From Sulfurimonas sp. (GTDB taxonomy: Bacteria; Campylobacterota; Campylobacteria; Campylobacterales; Sulfurimonadaceae): a stretch of 32,370 bases of DNA. The first letter of the stretch is position 1, and every line of letters starts with the position of its first letter. The notes beneath the pieces are model-generated. The model ran no database searches and was not told the DNA's origin. It saw nothing but the letters and a program-made list of their open reading frames with translations. The translations under genes were made by a program, and so were the position numbers. Below are positions 7,810 through 15,654 of the stretch, piece by piece. The stretch lies in assembly GCA_027068455.1 (NCBI GenBank), contig JAMOSN010000079.1:1-32370 (forward strand), given 5' to 3'.

Positions 7810-9021
7810 ATACTCTTTATGGTATTTACTCGAAGGTGACCACAACATCCATCCATTTGCTCCAACATCTTCTGTTGCTTTGATCTGAGCTTGTATCTCT
7901 TGACGTTTATACTCTAACTTTTTATGTTTATAGTCACGAAAATATTGCAACCATGGGCGTACATGAGAAGAGGGGACTCGTGGCTGAATATGTTTTATAC
8001 TGCGAAAAACAACTTCATAAGGTTTCTGTGCAGGGTATTTAAAATAAAAAGAACCTTTGGAAAACCCTGAAGGATATAACATCGGTGCCAAATAGTCTGC
8101 GTGTTTTGAAAGAGATTCTACAGTTTGCCCTATACCGTTGTCATCATCAGCCCAACAGATGTTTCCATAGGTATCTACAGATATAAATACACCATATTTA
8201 CGCAGTCTTTTTTGTGCTTCATCTAAAAAATTCTCTATCGCTTTGATACGGTTTTGTTGCGTGTTTGATTGAGAATAAACCAAGTCTGCTTTAGCTGGAA
8301 AACGAATATAATCAAAGTTTATCTCATCATAACCCACTTTGGCAGCTTCTTCAGCTATACTGATGGCATAATCATGAGAGCGTTTGTCAAAAGGATCGAC
8401 CCATGCCATATTGTCATGGTTACGCCAAATAGTTTTGTTGGCATCATTTTTTTTAATGGCATACTCATAGTTATGTGAAGCTTGAATCTCATCTTTAAAA
8501 GTTACTATACGAGCTATGGTATAGATATTTCTCTCTTTCATAGTGCGTATAAACTTTTGGATATTACGGTTTGTTCGTTGTTTATGGGCACCATAACTGT
8601 TTGCTTGTTCAAAACCTGTTAAAAACTGTGTAGAACCGTATTCATTTTTGACATCAACAACAACCGCATTTGCTTCTGTTTCATCAAGAAGTTGTAAAAT
8701 ATTTTTGAGTGTCTTTGAATTATTACTTGCACCCCAAAAGGTTAAATAGAGTGCTTTTACTGTAATTGGAGTGAGTTTATGGAGTTGCGTGTTGTGATGT
8801 GTATCAAAACTATAAGGTCTGTATCCTAAAGCTTTGATATGGATAGTATGCTCTTTGGAATTTAAAGAAAAAGTACCATTTTTATTAGTTTTAACACATT
8901 GATATGAATCACATACACTTGCGTGTTGTATAGGTTGTGTAGTGTTGTTATCAACAACTGTACCACTAACAGCTGCAAAAAGGGATGATATACTAAAGAA
9001 AATAAAAGGTATAAAACGCAA
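7798..9021 (-). CDS. Exported DUF4015 putative glycoside hydrolase with N-terminal carboxypeptidase-regulatory-like domain
   Basis: Secreted protein of 407 aa. It has a signal peptide (about residues 1-17), then a small beta-sandwich like the carboxypeptidase regulatory domain (VVDNNTTQPIQHASVCDS through HIKALGYRPY, about 18-75), then a TIM-barrel-like region typical of DUF4015 (about 88-405). That region includes VVVDVKNEYG, YDEINFDYIRFPA, YLAPMLYPS and a final ANGWMLWSPSS. Acidic residues in the DEINFDYIRFP strand are plausible catalytic positions. The start is TTG at 9019-9021 with GAGTGAGG 7 nt upstream. Four dispersed AACACGCA motifs lie in it. Its glycan target is unknown; the envelope is plausible. 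Confidence 0.82.
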   Translation of the reverse strand: MRFIPFIFFSISSLFAAVSGTVVDNNTTQPIQHASVCDSYQCVKTNKNGTFSLNSKEHTIHIKALGYRPYSFDTHHNTQLHKLTPITVKALYLTFWGASNNSKTLKNILQLLDETEANAVVVDVKNEYGSTQFLTGFEQANSYGAHKQRTNRNIQKFIRTMKERNIYTIARIVTFKDEIQASHNYEYAIKKNDANKTIWRNHDNMAWVDPFDKRSHDYAISIAEEAAKVGYDEINFDYIRFPAKADLVYSQSNTQQNRIKAIENFLDEAQKRLRKYGVFISVDTYGNICWADDDNGIGQTVESLSKHADYLAPMLYPSGFSKGSFYFKYPAQKPYEVVFRSIKHIQPRVPSSHVRPWLQYFRDYKHKKLEYKRQEIQAQIKATEDVGANGWMLWSPSSKYHKEYLQK

Positions 9022-9091
9022 AAAGAAACCTCACTCTATTTTTTCGCAATCATACTACAACTAAAGTAATACCGAACCAATAACAATGAAC

Positions 9092-10222
9092 TTATCGAAT
9101 ATTTAAAAAATATCCAAGACTTGCATCACTCCACTCTTTTGAAAGTTGCAAATGTTTGTTTATGGAAGCATACACTATCTCAAAATCTTTGTTTTTACTA
9201 CTTAACTCTTCTATAACCTGAGCAAGTGCTTTTTTCCCAGCTTGTGTCACTTCATCTGGAAATTCTAAAAGTTTGACATCAAGAGATTTGAGCTTTTGAA
9301 GTGCTTGAATATTTTTAGCATGAAACTCATAGGTCATGTTTGCATTCATCTCACTGCTTGCTACTTCTATCATCGATTGATGTTCAAAAGGGAGTTTTTC
9401 CCATGAATGTTTGTTAAAAGTAAGCTCTAAAACACTTCCTGGTTCATGCCATCCTGAGTAGTAATAGGGTGCTACTTTGTAAAATCCCATCTTAATGTCA
9501 AGGGCAGGACCAACCCATTCTGTTGCATCAATAACCCCACGCTCCAAAGAGGTGTATATCTCTCCAGCAGGAAGGAGTACAGGATTGACACCCATTTTTG
9601 AAAACACCTCACCACCAAGTCCTGGAATACGCATTTTTAGACCATGCATATCTGCAAGTGAATTGATAGGTTTTCTAAACCATCCACCCATTTGTATGTT
9701 GGTATTACCACCCAAAAGAGGGTAGAGGTTGTATTTGGCATACTGTTCTCGCCACAACTCTAGCCCACCACCAAAAAGCATCCATGAATTTACCTCTTCG
9801 GCTGTAAAACCAAAAGGGATACCACTGTAGAGTGAAAAAGCGGAATTTTTCCCTTTCCAGTAGTATGGACCTGAGTGAAAAGCGTCAATTTGACCAGCAC
9901 TTGCAGCATCAAAAACAGCAAGAGCAGGGACTAGAACATTTTTTGGGTAGAGTTTTATCTCTAAAGAACCACCACTGATATCTTTAAGTCTTTGAGCAAA
10001 TTTTTCAACACCTGTTCCCATGATGGGAAAGTGTGCAGGCCAGCTTGTTGCAAGTTTAATTACTGTCTTTTTATTTTTATTGAGATAAACCCGTTTTGTA
10101 TCACTGTTATGTTTAGGGTGTTTTGAGTAGTCTATCGCCTGACGGTTGTTTTCATTACATCCTCCAAGAGCCAAGACTGCTGAAGTTGTTGTTGCAGTTG
10201 TAAGAAATGTTCTTCTATCCAT
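9092..10222 (-). CDS. TRAP transporter solute-binding protein DctP family (TakP-like), Tat-exported
   Basis: Extracytoplasmic ligand-binding protein, 376 aa. The N-terminus has a twin-arginine motif (DRRTFLTT), a hydrophobic core and an LGGC lipobox (Cys near residue 22), so it is probably a Tat-dependent lipoprotein. The body shows the DctP fold marks: KLYPKNVLVPALAVFDAASAG, GLKMRIPGLGGEVFSKMG and the ligand-arginine/Trp region GVIDATEWVGP. The latter resembles the 2-oxoacid-binding TakP subgroup. No DctQ or DctM permease gene is present within the window, which is odd for TRAP systems. AAGGAAA precedes the ATG. The Mur-like gene ends 11 nt upstream, so both are likely one transcript with metG. 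Confidence 0.85.
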   Translation of the reverse strand: MDRRTFLTTATTTSAVLALGGCNENNRQAIDYSKHPKHNSDTKRVYLNKNKKTVIKLATSWPAHFPIMGTGVEKFAQRLKDISGGSLEIKLYPKNVLVPALAVFDAASAGQIDAFHSGPYYWKGKNSAFSLYSGIPFGFTAEEVNSWMLFGGGLELWREQYAKYNLYPLLGGNTNIQMGGWFRKPINSLADMHGLKMRIPGLGGEVFSKMGVNPVLLPAGEIYTSLERGVIDATEWVGPALDIKMGFYKVAPYYYSGWHEPGSVLELTFNKHSWEKLPFEHQSMIEVASSEMNANMTYEFHAKNIQALQKLKSLDVKLLEFPDEVTQAGKKALAQVIEELSSKNKDFEIVYASINKHLQLSKEWSDASLGYFLNIR

Positions 10223-10233
10223 AAAGTTTCCTT

Positions 10234-11250
10234 TTAAAAATCAAACAGTGACATCTGTTGTTTTGGTATAAACGGTGTTTCTAAAAATGAACTATCCACA
10301 CCCACAACCAAAGCAAAATGAAATGTTTGAGACTGTAAAATCTTTTTAATCTCATGCTCTTGTTTGTAAAAGAGAAGATTTTTTTGATCTATGAGTGTTA
10401 TACTTAAAGTGTTGCGTGTTGTTTCTGGTAGAATGTAGAGTATTTTTGCCCATGATGCCTGTTGTTGTAAAAAATATATCTCTTTTTCTATTAAATCGCT
10501 GTTTTTTTCAAAAATAAGCACCATATCACTTGTGCCAAACTCTTTTATCTCAAACCTTTTGTTGACAAAAACAGCTTCAAAATGTTTCATAGGGGTAAAT
10601 TTTTTCAAACGAAACGGTATGTTGCGTGTTGTAAAAAGGTATAAAAGCTGTTCTAAGTAGGGTATAAAAAATGGACTTAAAAGCTGTCTCTCATAAAAAA
10701 TATTATCATAGATAAAAGAGGTTTCAAACAGTGTCTGTTCTATAATCTCTATTTTCTTGTGTTCATTGTTAGGAAGAGGTTGTGTATGGGTAAAAATATC
10801 CACATTGGTTGTTTGTGGACAAAAAAGAATATTTATTCCATCCTCTACATGAGATAAAGTTTGAAAAACTGTTTTTATATCACCTGTAATGGGAATGAAT
10901 GTTGTATCTGTAATAATTTGAAGTGCCAACTCAAGTACAATCTCATCCGCTTCAAAAACAGTAATCTCTTTGTCAATGAGTTGAAATCGAAGAAGGCGGG
11001 TGAGGGCATCTTCGAGATTTTTTACTTTTATCCATGCTATCTCACTGTCACTAATTTGAGTAGGTTTATCAAAAACAATACCGTAAGCACCATTACTAAT
11101 GGCATCTTCAATACTTTGTTCATCAAAAGCGATAAAAAGATCACCCCTTTTTACATGTCTTGCATCAAAAACGATGTTGGTAAAAGTATGAACAAACGGG
11201 GAGTTTACAAGCTCCCCATGTGTAAGGGCTACAACATTTTCAAGTCTCAT
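10234..11250 (-). CDS. Mur-ligase-like protein without a recognisable ATP-binding core; C-terminal clamp-binding-like peptide
   Basis: A 338-aa protein whose first about 90 residues resemble the substrate-binding N-domain of MurE/MurF: NIVFDARHVKRGDLFIAF at about 25-42, then AISNGAYGIVFDKP. In genuine Mur ligases an ATP-binding GTNGKT-type P-loop follows; here the corresponding segment (PITGDIKTVFQ, about 138-148) lacks it. The rest has no motif I know. The last residues are QMSLFDF, which matches the beta sliding clamp consensus Q-L/M-S-L-F (cf. E. coli HolA and MutS). The start codon overlaps the metG stop (ATGA). I recall a hypothetical gene in this same place after metG in Campylobacter, so it is probably conserved in the phylum. 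The function is unknown. Confidence 0.6.
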   Translation of the reverse strand: MRLENVVALTHGELVNSPFVHTFTNIVFDARHVKRGDLFIAFDEQSIEDAISNGAYGIVFDKPTQISDSEIAWIKVKNLEDALTRLLRFQLIDKEITVFEADEIVLELALQIITDTTFIPITGDIKTVFQTLSHVEDGINILFCPQTTNVDIFTHTQPLPNNEHKKIEIIEQTLFETSFIYDNIFYERQLLSPFFIPYLEQLLYLFTTRNIPFRLKKFTPMKHFEAVFVNKRFEIKEFGTSDMVLIFEKNSDLIEKEIYFLQQQASWAKILYILPETTRNTLSITLIDQKNLLFYKQEHEIKKILQSQTFHFALVVGVDSSFLETPFIPKQQMSLFDF

Positions 11251-13184
11251 CCAATAGGTGTGCCTGCCTTTTTAGGTTTTTCTGGTCTGACTAAGCAAAG
11301 ACCATCTTCATCTTTTGCAGCTAAAAGCATCCCTTCACTTATCATACCCATAAGCTTTGCAGGTTTCAAGTTTGCGACAACACACACTTGCGTGTTAAGA
11401 AGATCAGCAGGGGAGTAAAACTCTTTGATGCCTGCAACAACCTGACGAGGTTTTTCCTCACCTAAATCTACTTGAAGTTTGAGAAGTTTTTTTGACTTTG
11501 GAACTTCCTCTGCTTCTACAACAGTACCCACTTTGAGTGATGTTTCAAAAAACTGACCTATCTCTATGAGATTGTCTTGCTCTTTTGTGGATTCTTTTTG
11601 CACTTTTTTCTCCTCTTTTTTAGGAGGGTTTGGTTCTGCTTTTGGTGCTTCTTCCATAAGTGGCTCATCGATACGAGGAAAAAGTGGCGGTACTTTTTTA
11701 ATCGTAAAAGTATCTAAGAGTGCTTTTTCTTGAACAAGTTTTTTAAAACTCTGCGTGTTGATTTCAAAAGAGAGTGCATCTGCTATGATTTTTGTCGTCT
11801 CTGGCATAACAGGATGCAACATAATTGCAGCACGAGCTAAAACATTTGCTACAAGAGCAACAGTGGCAAGCGCTTCATCCTCTTGGTTATTTTTCATCTT
11901 TACCCATGGTTCATACTCTTGAATAACACCATTGCCTATAGCAAAAACTCTCCACAACTCTTCAAGATATCTATGTGGTTGGAGTTTTTGGATATATGTG
12001 TCAAGAGAATCAAGAATCTCATCCATAGCACGCAACTCTTTTGCATGGTACTTTGTAACATCTTTACTATCTATAACAAAATTGCTGTATTTACCACTCA
12101 TTCCAATGATACGGTTTAAAAGATTACCCAAGTCGTTTGAGAGCTCAGAGTTGATTCTGTCGATAAAAGCGCGTTGAGAGAAGTCACCATCTTGACCAAA
12201 TGGCACTTCACGAAGCATAAAGTAGCGTAAATTTTCAACACCATACGCATCAGCTACCTCTTTAGGGTGCACAACATTTCCTTTGGATTTTGACATTTTT
12301 TCACCATCACGTGTCCACCAACCATGCGCACCAATATGTTTAGGAAGTGGCAGGTCGAGACTCATTAAAAATGCAGGCCAGTAAATAGCATGAAAACGTA
12401 AAATATCTTTTCCTACAAAATGAACATCTGCAGGCCAGTAGTTCATTTTTGCTTCATCACCACCATACCCAAGAGCTGTTACATAGTTTAAAAGGGCATC
12501 GAGCCATACATACATAACATGTTTGTCGTCATGGATACTCTCAGGCATCTTTACACCCCATGTAAAAGAGGTACGAGTGACTGATAGATCACGAAGTCCA
12601 CCTTTTACAAAGTTTATCACCTCATTTGCACGAGACTTGGGCATAATAAACTCAGGATGCTCCTCATAGTATTGTAAAAGTTTCTCTTCATAGTTTGAGA
12701 GTTTAAAAAAGTAACTTTCCTCTTTTACAACACTTGTTGTTCGACCACAGTCAGGACAAAACTCACCATCTACAAGCTGTGTTTCTGGGAAAAAAGTTTC
12801 ACAACTGACACAGTAGTGCCCTTCATAAAAATCTTTATAGATATCACCTTTATTGTACATCACCTCAAACGCTTTTTGCACACCACGTTTGTGTTCTTCA
12901 TCAGTTGTACGAATAAACTTGTCGTAACTGATACCAAACTCATCCCAAAGATTTTTAAATGTAGCACTAATCTCATCAGCAAACTCTTGTGTTGGTTTAT
13001 TGTGTTTTTGTGCTGATTCTTCTATTTTTTGTCCATGTTCATCTGTTCCTGTAAGGAAAAAAGTATCTTCCCCTTTAAGACGATGATAACGTGCAAAAGT
13101 ATCTGCTATAAATGTAGTATATGCGTGCCCGATATGAGCCTCTCCGTTTACATAGTATATAGGTGTTGTTATATATTTACTCAA
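11247..13184 (-). CDS. metG: Methionine--tRNA ligase with C-terminal tRNA-binding domain
   Basis: Class I aminoacyl-tRNA synthetase charging tRNA-Met, 645 aa. HIGH is at residues 17-20, KMSKS at 296-300, and a zinc knuckle is formed by Cys125, Cys128, Cys143 and Cys146. After the anticodon-binding helical region and a Lys/Glu/Pro-rich linker (about 510-540) comes a Trbp111/EMAP-II-like OB-fold (FFETSLKVGTVVEAEEV onward), which drives dimerisation and tRNA binding. The start is TTG at 13182-13184, with AGGA 8 nt upstream; no earlier ATG gives the conserved N-terminus. It is coupled to the Mur-like gene by ATGA. Two AACACGCA motifs encode Asn-Thr-Gln in poorly constrained regions. Confidence 0.97.
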   Translation of the reverse strand: MSKYITTPIYYVNGEAHIGHAYTTFIADTFARYHRLKGEDTFFLTGTDEHGQKIEESAQKHNKPTQEFADEISATFKNLWDEFGISYDKFIRTTDEEHKRGVQKAFEVMYNKGDIYKDFYEGHYCVSCETFFPETQLVDGEFCPDCGRTTSVVKEESYFFKLSNYEEKLLQYYEEHPEFIMPKSRANEVINFVKGGLRDLSVTRTSFTWGVKMPESIHDDKHVMYVWLDALLNYVTALGYGGDEAKMNYWPADVHFVGKDILRFHAIYWPAFLMSLDLPLPKHIGAHGWWTRDGEKMSKSKGNVVHPKEVADAYGVENLRYFMLREVPFGQDGDFSQRAFIDRINSELSNDLGNLLNRIIGMSGKYSNFVIDSKDVTKYHAKELRAMDEILDSLDTYIQKLQPHRYLEELWRVFAIGNGVIQEYEPWVKMKNNQEDEALATVALVANVLARAAIMLHPVMPETTKIIADALSFEINTQSFKKLVQEKALLDTFTIKKVPPLFPRIDEPLMEEAPKAEPNPPKKEEKKVQKESTKEQDNLIEIGQFFETSLKVGTVVEAEEVPKSKKLLKLQVDLGEEKPRQVVAGIKEFYSPADLLNTQVCVVANLKPAKLMGMISEGMLLAAKDEDGLCLVRPEKPKKAGTPIG

Positions 13185-13247
13185 TTTTAAATCCTGTGAA
13201 ATGTATTGATGGTATTTTATCTTATGTAATCTTTTAATAGGGTGAAA

Positions 13248-13457
13248 CTAAAACTCAAATCCGCCCGTATCACCCTTACTCATTGAGTTATAAACCGCTT
13301 GAATATATTCGGCTCTGAGTGTACAACTTAAAAACTGATCACACGCACTGCATGAGGCAAAGTTTTTATCATTTTGACAAGATTGAACTTTGAGTATCAT
13401 CTCATCAAGATGGAGTTCAAACTTGTCTTTTTCTTTATGATGCTCTTCGTTAGGCAT
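13248..13457 (-). CDS. Conserved small four-cysteine protein of unknown function
   Basis: A 69-aa soluble protein with a charged N-terminus, Cys27, Cys36, Cys39 and Cys45 (pattern C-x8-C-x2-C-x5-C), and a Gly-Gly-Phe-Glu-Phe terminus. The Cys spacing suggests a metal site or redox function, but I do not recognise the family. It overlaps the fbp stop by 8 nt and precedes metG by 63 bp, so it is likely part of the fbp operon. I recall a similar small open frame between metS and fbp in Campylobacter, which argues that it is a real gene. Confidence 0.7.
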   Translation of the reverse strand: MPNEEHHKEKDKFELHLDEMILKVQSCQNDKNFASCSACDQFLSCTLRAEYIQAVYNSMSKGDTGGFEF

Positions 13458-14292
13458 TATTAGAGTAAACCTCTTTTACTCTTTGTACTTCATAATGTGA
13501 ACCGAAAAAACATGGCGATGTATCGTGAAGATTTGCATGACCCAAATCAAGCACTCTTTGTTTACCGTCAATCGCTTCCCCACCAGCTTTTTCATAAACA
13601 AAAGCAAAAGGGAACACTTCAAACAAACGGCGAAGTTTCCCCTCTGGTTTATCACTTGTAGCAGGGTAGCTGAAAAGTCCGCCCCCTTTGAGTAAAATCT
13701 GATGTAGATCTGGAACCATACCACCAGAGTAGCGAAGTCTATACCCCTCAGCGAAGAAACCATCTATCATTGCTTTATGATATTTTTCCCAGTTTTGCTG
13801 CGTTCCGCCTGGTGCCATCAGTTTACCTTTTTCACCTAAACGAATCTCTTTGACAAATTCAAAATCTCCAGCTTGAAGCAGATAAAGTTTTACTTTGTTA
13901 TGTGCAAATACCATCTCAACTCTTGGACCATACACAACATAACACGCAGCTACAAGGTTTTGTGAACCAAAATCACCCTTATAGATTCCAAAGATAGACC
14001 CCACACTTAAATTAACATCTACAAGAGAAGAACCATCTAGCGGGTCATAAGAGATAAAATATTTCCCATCTTCATGAAGCTTTACTGCGTGTTCTTTCTC
14101 CTCTGAAGAAACAGTATGAACAGAGTCTATTTTTGAAAGCTCCTCTTCTATGATCATATCACACTGAATATCAAGCTCAAGTTGTGTTTCACCAGAAGAG
14201 TTTTCCTGTTGAGAGTACCCTATATCTTTAACATCTATAGCTTTTTTAATCCGTTTTGCACTTATTTGTATTGCATTAAATATTGCATCCAT
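13450..14292 (-). CDS. fbp: Class I fructose-1,6-bisphosphatase
   Basis: Gluconeogenic phosphatase converting fructose-1,6-bisphosphate to fructose-6-phosphate, required for sugar synthesis in an autotroph. The metal/phosphate site DPLDGSS is at residues 83-89, preceded by VSSEEKE (about 61-67). The substrate-loop segment [19 protein letters not shown] and the ending region [14 protein letters not shown] are typical. At 280 aa it is somewhat short for class I (about 330), as is usual in this phylum. The ribosome site AAGGAAG lies within the end of mobB, 3 nt upstream. Confidence 0.95.
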   Translation of the reverse strand: MDAIFNAIQISAKRIKKAIDVKDIGYSQQENSSGETQLELDIQCDMIIEEELSKIDSVHTVSSEEKEHAVKLHEDGKYFISYDPLDGSSLVDVNLSVGSIFGIYKGDFGSQNLVAACYVVYGPRVEMVFAHNKVKLYLLQAGDFEFVKEIRLGEKGKLMAPGGTQQNWEKYHKAMIDGFFAEGYRLRYSGGMVPDLHQILLKGGGLFSYPATSDKPEGKLRRLFEVFPFAFVYEKAGGEAIDGKQRVLDLGHANLHDTSPCFFGSHYEVQRVKEVYSNNA

Positions 14293-14295
14293 TAT

Positions 14296-14799
14296 TTATA
14301 CTTCCTTTCCGTTTTGTAAAATCCATTCTATCACTTCCTGTGTTGCATTGAGGTTGAGCATAGCAACTTTTTTGGGAACATCATATTCGTTAATATCAAT
14401 GCTTTTGTCGATAGCCAAAGCATCCATATAAGGAAAATAATCCTCATCAATATGATCTCTAAATATGCTGATGCGGGGAAGAGGGAGATTTTTCAATCCT
14501 TCAACCAAAAGCACATCAAATCTATCAAAAAGGCGTATCATATCATCAAGATCCGATTTGCGTTGTGAGAAGTAGGTTGTACGATGAGGGGAGGTTACAA
14601 TCACCTCTGCTCCTGTATCACTAAACTTATAACTATCTTTTCCCTCAACATCAAAACGTGCTTTGTCTTTTGGATCATGTTTGATGATAGCAACTTCCAT
14701 ATTATACTCATGGATAAGTTTGCGTGCTACTTTTAAAATTAATGTGGTTTTACCACTGTTAGACGGTCCTGTAAATGCAACAGCTATTCTTTTTTTCAC
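14296..14799 (-). CDS. mobB: Molybdopterin-guanine dinucleotide biosynthesis protein MobB
   Basis: P-loop GTPase-like adaptor that assists MobA in adding GMP to molybdopterin for molybdoenzymes. The Walker A GPSNSGKTT is at residues 11-19, followed by the MobB signature VAIIKHDPKD and FDVEGKDSYKFSDTGAE. Length is 167 aa. The start is GTG at 14797-14799 with only a weak ribosome site. It is the first gene of the mobB-fbp-small Cys protein run and is divergent from a lipoprotein gene. Confidence 0.93.
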   Translation of the reverse strand: MKKRIAVAFTGPSNSGKTTLILKVARKLIHEYNMEVAIIKHDPKDKARFDVEGKDSYKFSDTGAEVIVTSPHRTTYFSQRKSDLDDMIRLFDRFDVLLVEGLKNLPLPRISIFRDHIDEDYFPYMDALAIDKSIDINEYDVPKKVAMLNLNATQEVIEWILQNGKEV

Positions 14800-14853
14800 T
14801 CTGACTCATTTATAAAAATTTGAGTGATTATACAAAAGAAGAGATTAATAAGA

Positions 14854-14859
14854 TATAAT
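14854..14859 (+). promoter_or_regulatory. Putative -10 element for the lipoprotein gene
   Basis: A perfect TATAAT lies 27 bp before the lipoprotein start codon in the 86-bp divergent gap with mobB. There is no good -35 hexamer, as is common for vegetative promoters in Campylobacterota. Confidence 0.5.
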
Positions 14860-14885
14860 TTGAGAAAAATTTTAGGCTAAAACTG

Positions 14886-15344
14886 ATGAAACCACTTTCT
14901 TTTCTTCTTTTAATACCTTTTGTCTTTATTGCATGTTCCAGAGATACAGCATTTGACAGGTTTTCAATCACCCAACATCAAAAACTTGCAGAAAACTCTA
15001 TTCAAAGTTCAAAAATAAAATATAAAAACAGTATTGATGGTGTTGTCAATGTTGTGTATCTTAATGAAGTGCTTCCAAAAGAGTATAATAATCACGAATA
15101 TTTTTATCTCTATCTCTATACAAAAGATAAAGACCCAAAACTTACTTTTTTACTTAACAAGAAGCCAGCATCACGCATAACCAAACTAGATGCAAATAAT
15201 CAATTTACGAAACTTATCTCTTTTGATGCACCATGGAGTCAATACTATCTAGTAGAGTTTCCAAAGCAGGGCGATAAACTTCATTTCAAACTCAAAAACA
15301 AACAGTTCAATTCAGATATATTAAAATTTGAAAAAGATAAGTAA
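14886..15344 (+). CDS. Hypothetical lipoprotein
   Basis: A 152-aa exported protein with a type II signal peptide (KPLSFLLLIPFVFIAC; lipidated Cys at residue 17). The mature part is Lys/Asn-rich and predicted beta-rich (YEYFYLYLYTKD-like strands), with no known catalytic motif. It sits alone on the plus strand between mobB and yggT, at the position where I recall a lipoprotein gene in Campylobacter (fbp-mobB-lipoprotein), so it appears syntenic. An envelope role is likely; nothing more specific can be said. Confidence 0.72.
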   Translation: MKPLSFLLLIPFVFIACSRDTAFDRFSITQHQKLAENSIQSSKIKYKNSIDGVVNVVYLNEVLPKEYNNHEYFYLYLYTKDKDPKLTFLLNKKPASRITKLDANNQFTKLISFDAPWSQYYLVEFPKQGDKLHFKLKNKQFNSDILKFEKDK

Positions 15345-15346
15345 GT

Positions 15347-15369
15347 CTCACACCCTATGCGGGTATGAG
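15347..15369. terminator. Possible bidirectional hairpin between lipoprotein gene and yggT
   Basis: CTCACACCC and GGGTATGAG form a 9-bp stem with one non-pairing position around a TATGC loop, centred in the 28-bp gap between two converging genes. There is no strong T-run on either side, so termination activity is uncertain. Confidence 0.4.
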
Positions 15370-15372
15370 TTG

Positions 15373-15654
15373 TTAGAGTCTATAGAGGATAGAGCTTAAA
15401 ATAACGATTAAAACTTGTAAACCGATGATGATAATAAGCGGTGCAAAATCAAGCCCATTAAAATCGGTTCTTTTTATATAACGTCTTACAAAATCGTACG
15501 CTGGATTTGTAACACGGTATAAAAACTGAACTATCGGATTAAACGGATCAGGATTGACAAAGCTAAGTAGTGCAGCGATAATAATCACCCATATATATAC
15601 ATTTATAAGTGAGATAAAAATCCCACCAATCCCTTGAATAATATCTACTATCAT
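15373..15654 (-). CDS. YggT family membrane protein
   Basis: A 93-aa protein with two hydrophobic segments (about residues 5-30 and 70-90). Between them is the YggT signature: LLSFVNPDPFNPIVQFLYRVT followed by PAYDFVRRYI. YggT proteins are small inner-membrane proteins linked to cell shape and osmotic tolerance, with no defined biochemistry. Its start overlaps the GluRS-like gene's stop (ATGA), so the two are translationally coupled. Confidence 0.9.
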   Translation of the reverse strand: MIVDIIQGIGGIFISLINVYIWVIIIAALLSFVNPDPFNPIVQFLYRVTNPAYDFVRRYIKRTDFNGLDFAPLIIIIGLQVLIVILSSILYRL

